Assembly (NCBI GenBank): GCA_965213855.1
Contig: CBDCAA010000008.1
Coordinates: forward strand, 124,001 to 188,000
Direction: 5' to 3'
From: JBBROS01 sp965213855
GTDB lineage: Bacteria; Pseudomonadota; Alphaproteobacteria; Acetobacterales; Acetobacteraceae
Length of the DNA: 64,000 bases
Shown: positions 34,699 through 43,000 of the stretch, piece by piece
How positions within the stretch are numbered: position 1 is the stretch's first letter
Layout of the letters: each line of letters begins with the position of its first letter
Made by a program: the position numbers and the translations under genes
The notes under the pieces: generated by a model
What the model was told of the DNA's origin: nothing
Database searches by the model: none
Seen by the model: the letters and a program-made list of their open reading frames with translations, nothing else

Positions 34699-36153
34699 AT
34701 GATGTATGGTGCGCAGGCACAACCTGTTCGGTCGGCGCGGCGGTTCGCCGGGGTCAAGCCCGCAACTGCCCGGCCGTTGGTGCTGTTCGCAGGCGATCTC
34801 TCGGCTGTCCTCGTCGCGGTGTTCGCTGCCTGGGCGCTGCATGTCGCGGTCGCGTTTCCCCGGCTGGAGTTCGGCATCACCGGATTGTTCGAACAGGGCC
34901 TGAACTGGCACGGTTGGGGCACGCTGCTGGTCCTTGCGGTCCTGCTGACCTACTTCGCCTCGCATGGCCACTATACCGTGCGGATGCCGGCATGGGCGGA
35001 ACTGAAGGCGGTGATCATCGGCACGATCATCGCGATGCTGTGCGACAGCTTCATCCGCATCGCCGTCTATGACCGCGTGCTCGGGTTCGAGGCGGTCGCC
35101 CGGTGGATGCTGTTCGGCCCGGTGCTTCTGCTGTTTCGGCAAATGTCGAGGAGCCTGCTCGACGTATGCGGGTTATGGCGGATGCGCACCGTGGTCATCG
35201 GCAGCGCCGAGGCAGTGCGGCCGGTCCGCGCGGCGTTCAACTCCGAGTCCCGGCTGAGCTACGATCTGGTCTGGTCGATCGCGTTCCAGGACCTGACGAC
35301 CGACCTTGCGCCGGGTTGGGGTGCGAACCTGCTGGCACAAGCGGATGCGGAGTTCGCGGTCGTTGCGGGCGGGGTCGACCAGTCCGGGGCGGCTGCGCAG
35401 GCGGTGCGTGCGTTGGCGCGGGAGCGAATCCCGTTCGCCATCGTGCCGGGCTTCGGCGCCGTGCCGGTGTCGAACATCAGCAGCGAATGCTTTCCGTGCT
35501 CGGACGTGGTGCTCCTGAAGTTCGGCAACAATCTGACGCGGCCGATCAGCCGGGTCGTGAAGACGTTGTTCGATCAGGCGGTGGCATTGCTGCTGCTCGT
35601 GCTGCTCGCGCCGCTGCTGCTGGTTATTGCCGCGCTGGTTCGCGCCGATGGCGGTCCGGCCCTTTATGGGCACCGGCGGCTGGGCGAGAATGGCCGGCAT
35701 TTCCCATGCCTCAAGTTCAGGTCGATGGTGACGGATGGCGACGCGGTCTTGCAGGCGCTGCTGGACAGCGACGCGGGGGCGCGAGCCGAATGGGCCGCGA
35801 CGCAGAAGCTCCGCAACGACCCGAGGGTGACGGCGATCGGCAGGATCCTGCGCAAGACCAGCCTCGACGAACTGCCGCAGTTGCTCAACGTGCTGCGCCG
35901 GGAGATGAGCCTGGTGGGCCCGCGACCGATCGTCGATGCCGAGGTGGAGCGCTATGGGCATGACATCTCGTTCTACTACGAGACCCGGCCGGGCATCACC
36001 GGGCTGTGGCAGGTGAGCGGCCGGAGCAATACCTCCTACGAGGAGCGGGTCCGGATGGACGTGTGGTATGTCCGCAACTGGTCGCTGTGGCACGACTTCT
36101 CGATCCTGATCAAGACGATCCCGGCAGTGCTCGCCAAGGATGGAGCCGTCTGA
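34699..36153 (+). CDS. Undecaprenyl-phosphate hexose-1-phosphate transferase (WbaP/GumD-like)
   Basis: 484 residues. The N-terminal half has four hydrophobic helices (about 28-150) and a CoA-binding-like domain (MRTVVIGSAEAVRPV). A further helix (about 295-318, VALLLLVLLAPLLLVIAAL) opens the catalytic domain: GPALYGHRRLGENGRHFPCLKFRSM, LRKTSLDELPQLLNVLRREMSLVGPRP and RPGITGLWQVSGRS. These are the conserved blocks of polyprenyl-phosphate glycosyl-1-phosphate transferases. It starts repeat-unit synthesis by moving a hexose-1-phosphate from UDP-sugar to undecaprenyl phosphate on the inner membrane. It is the committing step for the whole locus. Confidence 0.93.
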   Translation: MMYGAQAQPVRSARRFAGVKPATARPLVLFAGDLSAVLVAVFAAWALHVAVAFPRLEFGITGLFEQGLNWHGWGTLLVLAVLLTYFASHGHYTVRMPAWAELKAVIIGTIIAMLCDSFIRIAVYDRVLGFEAVARWMLFGPVLLLFRQMSRSLLDVCGLWRMRTVVIGSAEAVRPVRAAFNSESRLSYDLVWSIAFQDLTTDLAPGWGANLLAQADAEFAVVAGGVDQSGAAAQAVRALARERIPFAIVPGFGAVPVSNISSECFPCSDVVLLKFGNNLTRPISRVVKTLFDQAVALLLLVLLAPLLLVIAALVRADGGPALYGHRRLGENGRHFPCLKFRSMVTDGDAVLQALLDSDAGARAEWAATQKLRNDPRVTAIGRILRKTSLDELPQLLNVLRREMSLVGPRPIVDAEVERYGHDISFYYETRPGITGLWQVSGRSNTSYEERVRMDVWYVRNWSLWHDFSILIKTIPAVLAKDGAV

Positions 36154-36485
36154 GCCCTGCCCTCGGCATTGCGTCGTCGGCCCCCTGGGCCGGCGGCGCC
36201 GGGCGCCGTTCCGGCGTCCGACTGGTCGGTGGCGGGATGATTGTAGGCGTCCAGCGCCGCCCGGCACGACGTGGACAGGTTGACGTAGTACTGGGACAGG
36301 CAAGCGGCGGCGATCGGGGGGGCCGGATCGTTGCCGATGCAATGGGCGGCGTAGTCGGCCTTGCAAACACGTTTCAGGATCTCGCCCGTCGAGGACGACG
36401 GTCCCGTTCCCGATTGGCCGAAACTTGGACCGGAGACGGTGAGGACAGCGATCAGCGATGCGCCGGCCAGTCGATGCTTCGTCAT
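36036..36485 (-). CDS. Small secreted cysteine-containing protein, hypothetical
   Basis: 149 residues. KHRLAGASLIAVLTVSGPSFGQ is a clear signal peptide. The mature N-terminal part contains CKADYAAHCIGN, ACLSQYYVNLSTSCRAAL, a four-Cys arrangement like Cys-rich (GLG1-type) repeats found in small periplasmic proteins. The last 40 residues or so are antisense to the 3' end of the WbaP-like gene (overlap 118 bases) and look unlike protein, so the original stop may have been lost. It is convergent with that gene. Function unknown. Confidence 0.55.
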   Translation of the reverse strand: MTKHRLAGASLIAVLTVSGPSFGQSGTGPSSSTGEILKRVCKADYAAHCIGNDPAPPIAAACLSQYYVNLSTSCRAALDAYNHPATDQSDAGTAPGAAGPGGRRRNAEGRAQTAPSLASTAGIVLIRIEKSCHSDQLRTYHTSIRTRSS

Positions 36486-36547
36486 GTGGTCCTGTGCGCT
36501 GTTGCCGGCGCGATCCTACCCGATCGCGGCCTGTGATGCCGCATATG

Positions 36548-37366
36548 ATGGGCCGCCGCCGCGTGAGTGTTTGTTTGGGCTGGACCATGCGTGCCGTCGC
36601 CCTGGCTGTGATGCTGGGCCAGTCTCCACCCCCGGCCATCGCCCGCCCGCAGACACCGGCGGCCGGGCCCGCGTTGCCGATCCGGGACGGCGATGCCTGC
36701 CGGCAGGCGATCCGCGCCTTTTCCGCCCGCGAGGCGCTCGCGCGCGCCCGGCCCGGCCGTGACGCGATGCCGCCCACGTTGCTGGACGCGATCGGCCGGG
36801 TCGAAAGCGGGCGGTTGGACCCGGTCGACGGAGCGGTCAAGCCCTGGCCGTGGACGATCAACGCGGAGGGCCAGGGAAGCATGTTCCCGACCAAGGATGG
36901 CGCGATCGCTGCGGTGACGGCCCTTCGCGCCCGCGGCGTCGTGTCGATCGACGTGGGCTGCATGCAGGTGAACCTGGCCTATCACCCGGCCGCCTTCGCC
37001 ACGTTGGAGGACGCGTTCGATCCGGCGCTGAACGTCGCCTACGCGGCCCGCTTCCTCGGCGAGCTGCATGACCAGCTGGCGGACTGGGACCTGGCCGCGG
37101 CCGGCTACCACTCGCGCACGCCCGATCTCGGCCTGCCCTACCAGCAGAAGGTCGCGGCGGCGATGGGCGGTGGCGCCGCCCACCGGCTCGTGCTTCAGCC
37201 GCAACCGGACAATCTGGCGCTCGCCTGGGCCTCGACCATGACAGCCGCCCCGAACGACTTCGCCTCGTTCGGCCTCGTGCCGCCGTCCCGGTTCGGCGCG
37301 GCACGGCGCGGCTTGCCGGCGGCGCTCGGGTCCGTTCGCGGCGTTCGACTCACCGCCGAACGCTAG
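36548..37366 (+). CDS. Secreted lytic transglycosylase-like protein (SLT fold)
   Basis: 272 residues. A signal peptide (about 1-35, with MRAVALAVMLGQ as its core) is followed by a goose-type lysozyme-like SLT domain: PPTLLDAIGRVESGRLDPVDGAV, where the Glu of GRVESGR is the expected catalytic residue. VSIDVGCMQVNLAYHPAAF matches the GxMQVN motif, and NVAYAARFLGELHDQLADWDLAAAGYHS follows. Such enzymes cut peptidoglycan and can open a path for envelope-spanning export machines. No ribosome-binding site marks the start clearly; 36548 or the ATG at 36587 could be used. Confidence 0.82.
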   Translation: MGRRRVSVCLGWTMRAVALAVMLGQSPPPAIARPQTPAAGPALPIRDGDACRQAIRAFSAREALARARPGRDAMPPTLLDAIGRVESGRLDPVDGAVKPWPWTINAEGQGSMFPTKDGAIAAVTALRARGVVSIDVGCMQVNLAYHPAAFATLEDAFDPALNVAYAARFLGELHDQLADWDLAAAGYHSRTPDLGLPYQQKVAAAMGGGAAHRLVLQPQPDNLALAWASTMTAAPNDFASFGLVPPSRFGAARRGLPAALGSVRGVRLTAER

Positions 37367-37548
37367 TCGCTGTCGACGTTAAGGTGCGTCGAAAAATCCG
37401 GTTTCGGTCTCGCGATTAGTACTGTCTTAAGACAAACCGCATATCAGTGTCTTTAACGACACAAATAGACCGAATTTACCGATCTCTCGGGCTGTCCGTC
37501 GCCTACGGTCTGGACATCCATTCGCACCAGGCGACGGCGGGTCCATCG
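37367..37548. promoter_or_regulatory. Promoter region of the second large GH26-like gene
   Basis: 182 bases, A+T-rich between 37390 and 37480. A perfect 12-base palindrome, tgtcttaagaca, lies at 37423-37434. A GTG at 37447 is in frame with the gene below, but the codons between it and 37549 (tta, aca, ata, att) are unlike the local codon use, so this stretch is taken as untranslated leader. Confidence 0.4.
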
Positions 37549-40026
37549 ATGACGGCTTTTCCACTTGGCGTATTCGTCGGCAACCCGAACGGCAACGACC
37601 CGACCGCCAACCAGAGTTTCCTGGATGCGTTTGACGCGTTCCGCAGCCTGATGGGCGCGTCGCCCGGCTACATGAACGCCTTCACCGACTTCAGCCAGGA
37701 CCCGAGCCAATGGGCGTCCAACGCCGGGTGGGCGGCGTGGTCCTGGGCGCGGACCGGGTCCGGCTATGTCGGGCCAGGATCGGGCGTCGTTCCGGTGATC
37801 GGCGTCCCGCTCGCCAGCAACGCCGGCGGCTGGGGAAACGCCGACACGTTCTACAAGGCGATCAGCGCCGGGACGTATGACGCCGACTACAAGGGGATCG
37901 TCTCGAGTTGGGCCGGGCAAGGCTACACCACGCTGCAGATGCGGATCGCCTACGAGTTCGACGGGAACTTCATGCCGTGGGCGCCCGGCAACAGCAGCAG
38001 CCCGACCGTCGCGGCCGACTTCGTCGCCGCCTGGCAGCATGTGGCGGACCTGGTGCACCAGCAGGGCGCGGCTTCCGGCATCACCGTCCAGACGGTGTGG
38101 AATCCGGCCGATATCAACTGGACGGCGATCTCCCCGACCCGTCTGTACCCGGGCGACACGTACGTCGATATCATCAGCACGGACGCATACAGCCCGGTCT
38201 ACCCCGACGACCTCACCAACTGGGGCGGCGGGGGCGCGTTCCAGCAGTCCGATCTGGCCGGCTGGGCCGCGCAGACGGCCGACCGGGTCCATTATTGGCA
38301 GTATAGCGACGCGACGCAGTATGCGCCGACGGGCCAGTCCGGCTGGTCGTTCCAGGACACGGTCGATCTGGCAGCGGCCCACCACAAGCCGCTGTCGGTG
38401 TCCGAGACCGGCGCCGGCAATAACGGCAGCACGACCGGTCCCACCGACGACCCGGCCTTCGCACAATGGCTGGCGGGCGCGCTCACCCAGGCCCGGTCGG
38501 ACGGGGTGACGATCCAGAACGTCAATATCTGGGCGACCGATGAGAGTGACGGGAGTTGGGGCTTCCTAGGCGGCGAGAAACCGCTCGAGGCCGCATCCTG
38601 GGCCACCTACTTCGGCAACGGATCATCGGCCACCCAGGCGTCCTCCGTCCCGTCCCTTCACACCGCCAGCGTCAATCCCACTCCGGCCAAGACGACGCCT
38701 GCCCCGACCCCACCCGCTTCGGCCCCGACCCAAGCCTCGACCGCCGTGGCGACCGTCGATCAGAGCCAGTCGGCCGCCATCAGCGCTGTCGACGTCTCGA
38801 ATGCCGCGCCGTGGAGCGCTGCCAGCGCCGCGAACCCGGTGCAGACGATCATCGGCCGAGGCACCTATGCCGTGATCGGAACGCGGCCGGATGGCAATTC
38901 CGGATTCGTGCTCGTCACGAGCAGCCCCGTCGCCGTCAGCGACAACCAGTGGGGGACCGCGATCAGCCTTGTGGCCGCGCCGGCCCAACCGACCCTCGGC
39001 ACCGCGGCGCTGGCGGTGACGCCGACCCCGGACCCGCTGTTCGACGCCGCCTACTACCTCGCGCACAACCCGGACGTGGCGGCGGCGGGCGTGGACCCGC
39101 TGACGCATTTCGAGCAGCACGGGTGGATCGAGGGGCGCAACCCGTCGGCCACGTTCGACGTGAACGACTACCTCGCGGCGAACCCGGACGTGCGGGCGGC
39201 GGGGATCGACCCGCTGCTGCACTACCTGCAGCATGGGAAGGCAGAGGGCCGGGTGGCGATCGCGACGCCTCCGGCGGGGACGGTGGCGGACCCGCTGGTG
39301 GACACGGCGTACGTGTATGCGACGCGGCCGGACGTGCTGGCGGCCGGGCTGGACGCGACCGGTTGGTATGACACGACGGGCTGGACGGTGGGCGCCAACC
39401 CGGACGCCTGGTTCGACACGAAGTATTACCTGGCGCAGAACCCGGACGTGGCGGCGGCTGGGATCGATCCGCTGCTGCATTTCGAGCAGCATGGGTGGGC
39501 CGAGGGCCGGGCGCCGAGCCTGGTGTTCTCGGACACCAAGTATCTGGCGGCGAACCCGGACGTGGCAGCGGCGGGGCTCGATCCGCTGCTGCACTATGCC
39601 GAGCATGGGCAGGCGGAGGGGCGGGTGGCGTTCCTGTCCGGGGGAAGCGCGGCCGCGGACCCGTTGGTGAACGCGGCCTATTACGATGCGCAGCTGGGCG
39701 CGACCCTGATCCCGGGCGGGGCCGCGGGGGCGCAGCAGGCGGCGTGGTCGTATGACCAGGGCGGGTGGCAGACGGGCTTGAACCCGGACGCGTGGTTCGA
39801 CACGAAATACTACCTGTCGCACAACCCGGACGTGGCGGCGGCGCACATCGACCCGCTGCTGCACTACGAGCAGCACGGGTGGCTGGAAGGGCGGGACCCG
39901 TCGGCGGCGTTCAGCACGAGCAAGTATCTGGCGGCGTATGCGGACGTGCGGGCGGCGGGGATCGATCCGCTGCTGCACTACGTCGAGTTCGGGCGGGCGG
40001 AGGGGCGGGTGGCGTTCGGCGTGTGA
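37549..40026 (+). CDS. GH26-like glycoside hydrolase with C-terminal NPDV/DPL-H tandem repeats
   Basis: 825 residues from the ATG at 37549, which aligns with the start of the homologue at 14720 (FPLGVFVGNPNGND against FPLGIYVGNPGGND). Residues 1-357 form the GH26-like barrel: MRIAYEFDGNFMPW (Glu136) and KPLSVSETGAG (Glu286). A Thr/Pro/Ala linker (about 365-410) and a beta-rich stretch follow. Residues 495-825 hold eight repeats of about 35 residues (consensus FDxxYYLAxNPDVAAAGxDPLLHFEQHGWxEGR) arranged A-B-C-A-B-C-A-B. There is no signal peptide. The repeats also occur in the giant glycosyltransferase next door, suggesting a glycan- or partner-binding module. Confidence 0.82.
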   Translation: MTAFPLGVFVGNPNGNDPTANQSFLDAFDAFRSLMGASPGYMNAFTDFSQDPSQWASNAGWAAWSWARTGSGYVGPGSGVVPVIGVPLASNAGGWGNADTFYKAISAGTYDADYKGIVSSWAGQGYTTLQMRIAYEFDGNFMPWAPGNSSSPTVAADFVAAWQHVADLVHQQGAASGITVQTVWNPADINWTAISPTRLYPGDTYVDIISTDAYSPVYPDDLTNWGGGGAFQQSDLAGWAAQTADRVHYWQYSDATQYAPTGQSGWSFQDTVDLAAAHHKPLSVSETGAGNNGSTTGPTDDPAFAQWLAGALTQARSDGVTIQNVNIWATDESDGSWGFLGGEKPLEAASWATYFGNGSSATQASSVPSLHTASVNPTPAKTTPAPTPPASAPTQASTAVATVDQSQSAAISAVDVSNAAPWSAASAANPVQTIIGRGTYAVIGTRPDGNSGFVLVTSSPVAVSDNQWGTAISLVAAPAQPTLGTAALAVTPTPDPLFDAAYYLAHNPDVAAAGVDPLTHFEQHGWIEGRNPSATFDVNDYLAANPDVRAAGIDPLLHYLQHGKAEGRVAIATPPAGTVADPLVDTAYVYATRPDVLAAGLDATGWYDTTGWTVGANPDAWFDTKYYLAQNPDVAAAGIDPLLHFEQHGWAEGRAPSLVFSDTKYLAANPDVAAAGLDPLLHYAEHGQAEGRVAFLSGGSAAADPLVNAAYYDAQLGATLIPGGAAGAQQAAWSYDQGGWQTGLNPDAWFDTKYYLSHNPDVAAAHIDPLLHYEQHGWLEGRDPSAAFSTSKYLAAYADVRAAGIDPLLHYVEFGRAEGRVAFGV
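39031..40017 (+). repeat. Coding tandem repeat: eight ~35-codon units in an A-B-C higher-order order
   Basis: Units A (YYLA/S-NPDVAAAG-DPL-HFEQHGW-EGR), B (KYLAANPDV-AAG-DPLLHY--HG-AEGRVA) and C (a degraded form with gapped sequence, for example the unit at about 39670-39780) recur in the order ABC-ABC-AB. Codons are near-identical between copies (aacccggacgtggcggc recurs), pointing to recent expansion by unequal crossing-over. Confidence 0.8.
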
Positions 40027-40046
40027 GGGGCGGCCTCGCGGGCGTG

Positions 40047-43000
40047 CTATGCCGCCGCCCGGCGTCCCGCTTCGGCGTTCGCCGCCCGCATCGCGGTGCG
40101 CAACGCGGCGGCCGCGGCCGCGGTGCTGTAGCCATCGCGGATGCGCTGCAGGCCCCCGGCTGCCAGGCGGCTGCGCAGATCGGGCTGCTTCCATAGCGCC
40201 AGCACGGCCTCGGCGAGCTGCTCCTCCGTGTCTCCGATCAGTGCCTCCGATCCGTGCACAAGGTCGATCCCCTCATTGCCGACAGCCGTGGTCACGACCG
40301 GCACGCCCGCCTGGATGCTGCCGATGACCTTGCCCTTCACGCCCGCGCCGTAGCGGAGGCAGCTGACGGTGCAGGCCGCGCGAGCATAGAGCGGCGCCAG
40401 GTCCTCGACGAAGCCGGTGACGTCGACCAGCCCGCCGGACAGCGCGCTAAGGACTGGCGGCGGTGCCTCGCCCACGACCAGCACGCGGACGTTCGGCGCC
40501 ACGGCCCAGACGCGCGGCATGATCGCCGTCAGCAGCCACACCGCCGCGTCCACGTTCGGGGTATGGGCGAACCCGCCGACGAACATGACGCAGTCCGGCT
40601 CGGGCGCCCCGTCCCGCGGCGCCGGCGCTGCCGTGTCGACGACGTAGGGCGGGATCACGTGCACCGGCGTTCCGGGCACGTCGGCACGGATGATGTCGGC
40701 TTCGGCGGCGCTCGGCGTCATCACCAGGTCGACGGTGGCGAAGATCTCGTGCTCGATCCGCATGACGCGCTTGCTCTCGTCCAGCGCGGCCGGGTCGCCC
40801 TCCAGCTCCCATCGGCGGCGCTCGCGCAGGTGGTGCAGGTCGTGCGTGTAGTAGAGGACGGGGGCGTTCGTCGCTGCCCGAATGTCCGGCAGCAACGGGC
40901 TGGCGACGCCGGGGCGGGCGATCCATACGGCGGCGAGCTGCCCGCCATGCGCGGCCAGCCATGCCCGGGTCGCTACGGACCCGAGCAAAACCTCGATCCC
41001 GGCCTGCTGCATGTCGCTCAGATAGGGCTGCAGCGGGCGCGGGTCGGCCGCGGCGGCGTAGGTGACGGCGTAGCCCTCGGCCTGAAGCAGTCCGACATAG
41101 AGATGCATCGTCAGCGCGCCGGCGTGCCGGTTCCATTCGAGCACCCGGTCGTCGACCACCAGCACGAACCCGGCCGGCGGCGGCCGCTGCCGGCGCAGCA
41201 GGGCAGGGGCGCCGGGTGCCGGCTGGGTGTCCAGGATGGCCTTCCACTTCAGGCGGAACTTGCCGTGGTTGATCAGGCTCTGCCGGTCGCGGGCGTCGGC
41301 GCCGTAGCTGTTGCTGCCACGATGCGTGACCACGGAGGCCGGCTGATAGAGCGTGCGGAACCCGGCACGCCGCAGGCCGAAGGCGAGGTCGAACTCCTCG
41401 TAGAAGGCTGGCGCATACCGCGTGTCGAACCCGCCCAGCGCGTCGAACGCCGCCCGCCGGACGAGGAAGCACGCCCCCACGACGACGTCCACGTCGCGAA
41501 CGAAGCCGTATTCCGGGCGATCCGGATCCTGCCCGCTGCCGTAAGGCTCGCCCCAGCCGTTGTCGAGGATGGCGCCACCGGCCTCCTGCAGGGTTCCATC
41601 CTGGTTCAGCAGCTTGCAGCCGACGATCCCCGCCGTCTTGTCCCGCTCGGCAAGCTGCACCAACGGGTCGAGCCATCCGGGATGCACCTCGGCGTCGTTG
41701 TTGAGGAACACGACGTAGCGCCCGGCCGCGAGCTTCTCAGCCGCGTTGCAGCTTCGCAGGAAGCCCATGTTCTCCGGGTTCTGCTGCCACCGCACCCCGG
41801 GCACCCGGCGCTGCAGCAGCGGGACGATCCGGTGCTGCGGGCAGTCGTCGGCCACGATCACCTCGAACCGGGTCGTGGCGCCGGACCCGGCCATGACGGC
41901 GTAGAGGCAGCGCCAGGTGTCGGCGTAGTGCCCGTAGGCCGGGATGACGATCGTGACGTCCGGGTCCGGCTCGGGCGTGAACTGCAGCGGCGCCAACGGC
42001 GCGCCGGCGCGTTCCAGCAGCGGCGACGTCGCCAAGCGTTGCGCCTCGCCCATCTCCAGCCAATGCGCCAGCGGGTCGGTTCCGGCCGGCAGGCCATGGC
42101 GTTGCCGGTAGAACGCGGAGTCGAATGCCGGATGCGGGTCGTAGCCCGCCGCCGAGCCGTGCCGCCACCAGTGCAGCAGCGCGCCGAGGCCGCTGTCCCG
42201 GGCGGCCGGGTATTCCAGCAGGTAGGCTTCGGCGTCGAGCATCGGGTTGGGGTCGAGCTGCCCGGGGACGCCGTGCTCGATCCAGTGCCGGAGCGGGTCG
42301 GCGGCGGCGTCCGGATGGCGGTCCGCGTACCACGCGGTCTTGAAGAACGGGTTCGGGTCCAGCCGCCGTGCGGCGCCCGTGCGCAACCAGTGCAGCAGCG
42401 GGTTCTCGCCGGCCGCGGCGACCTCCGGGTAGCGGGCGCGATACCAGGCGGTGTCGAAATAGGGGTTCGGCATCGCCCCGGCATCGGCGCCGGCGGCGGC
42501 GAAGTGCAGGGCCGGGTCCTGGCCCGATGCGCGCAGCCCGGGCACCTGGTCCAGATACCAGGCGGCGTCGAACAGCGGCGTCGCGCGCAGGGCTTCTGCG
42601 TCGGCCAACCGGCGCGTGCGCAGCGCCCGGCCGCGCAGCGCGCGCTGCGGCAGGCGCGCGATGTGCGCGGCCTTGCGGAGGCCGGCGCCGGCGGTGCGGA
42701 CCGGCCGGCTCACGCGCCAGGAGGACGACGCGAACATCGCGTCCCGCTCCTGCTGCGCCACCGTCAGCGCCGTGCCGACCCGTGCCAGCTCGGCGGTTTG
42801 CCCGGCCAGAACCTGGTTCACCCGCTCCCACTCGGCCGCGCGCTCGGCCAGCAGGCCCATCAGGTGCTCGACGTGGCGCCGCTGCTGATCGGCCGTCGTT
42901 GCCAACGCCTCGGCCCGTTGCGCGACCGCCGCTTGCTCCCGCCGCGCCGCCGCGAGCGCCGCCTCGCCAGCCTCCAGCGCGGCCTGTTGCGCCGCCAGGC

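Noticed and set aside
37447..37548. 34-codon N-terminal extension of the second large GH26-like protein
   Set aside because: Codons are A+T-rich and unlike the gene, the segment has no homologue in the related protein at 14720, and it contains a promoter-like region.
39031..40017. CRISPR array
   Set aside because: The repeats are protein-coding, of uneven similarity and without spacers of constant size.
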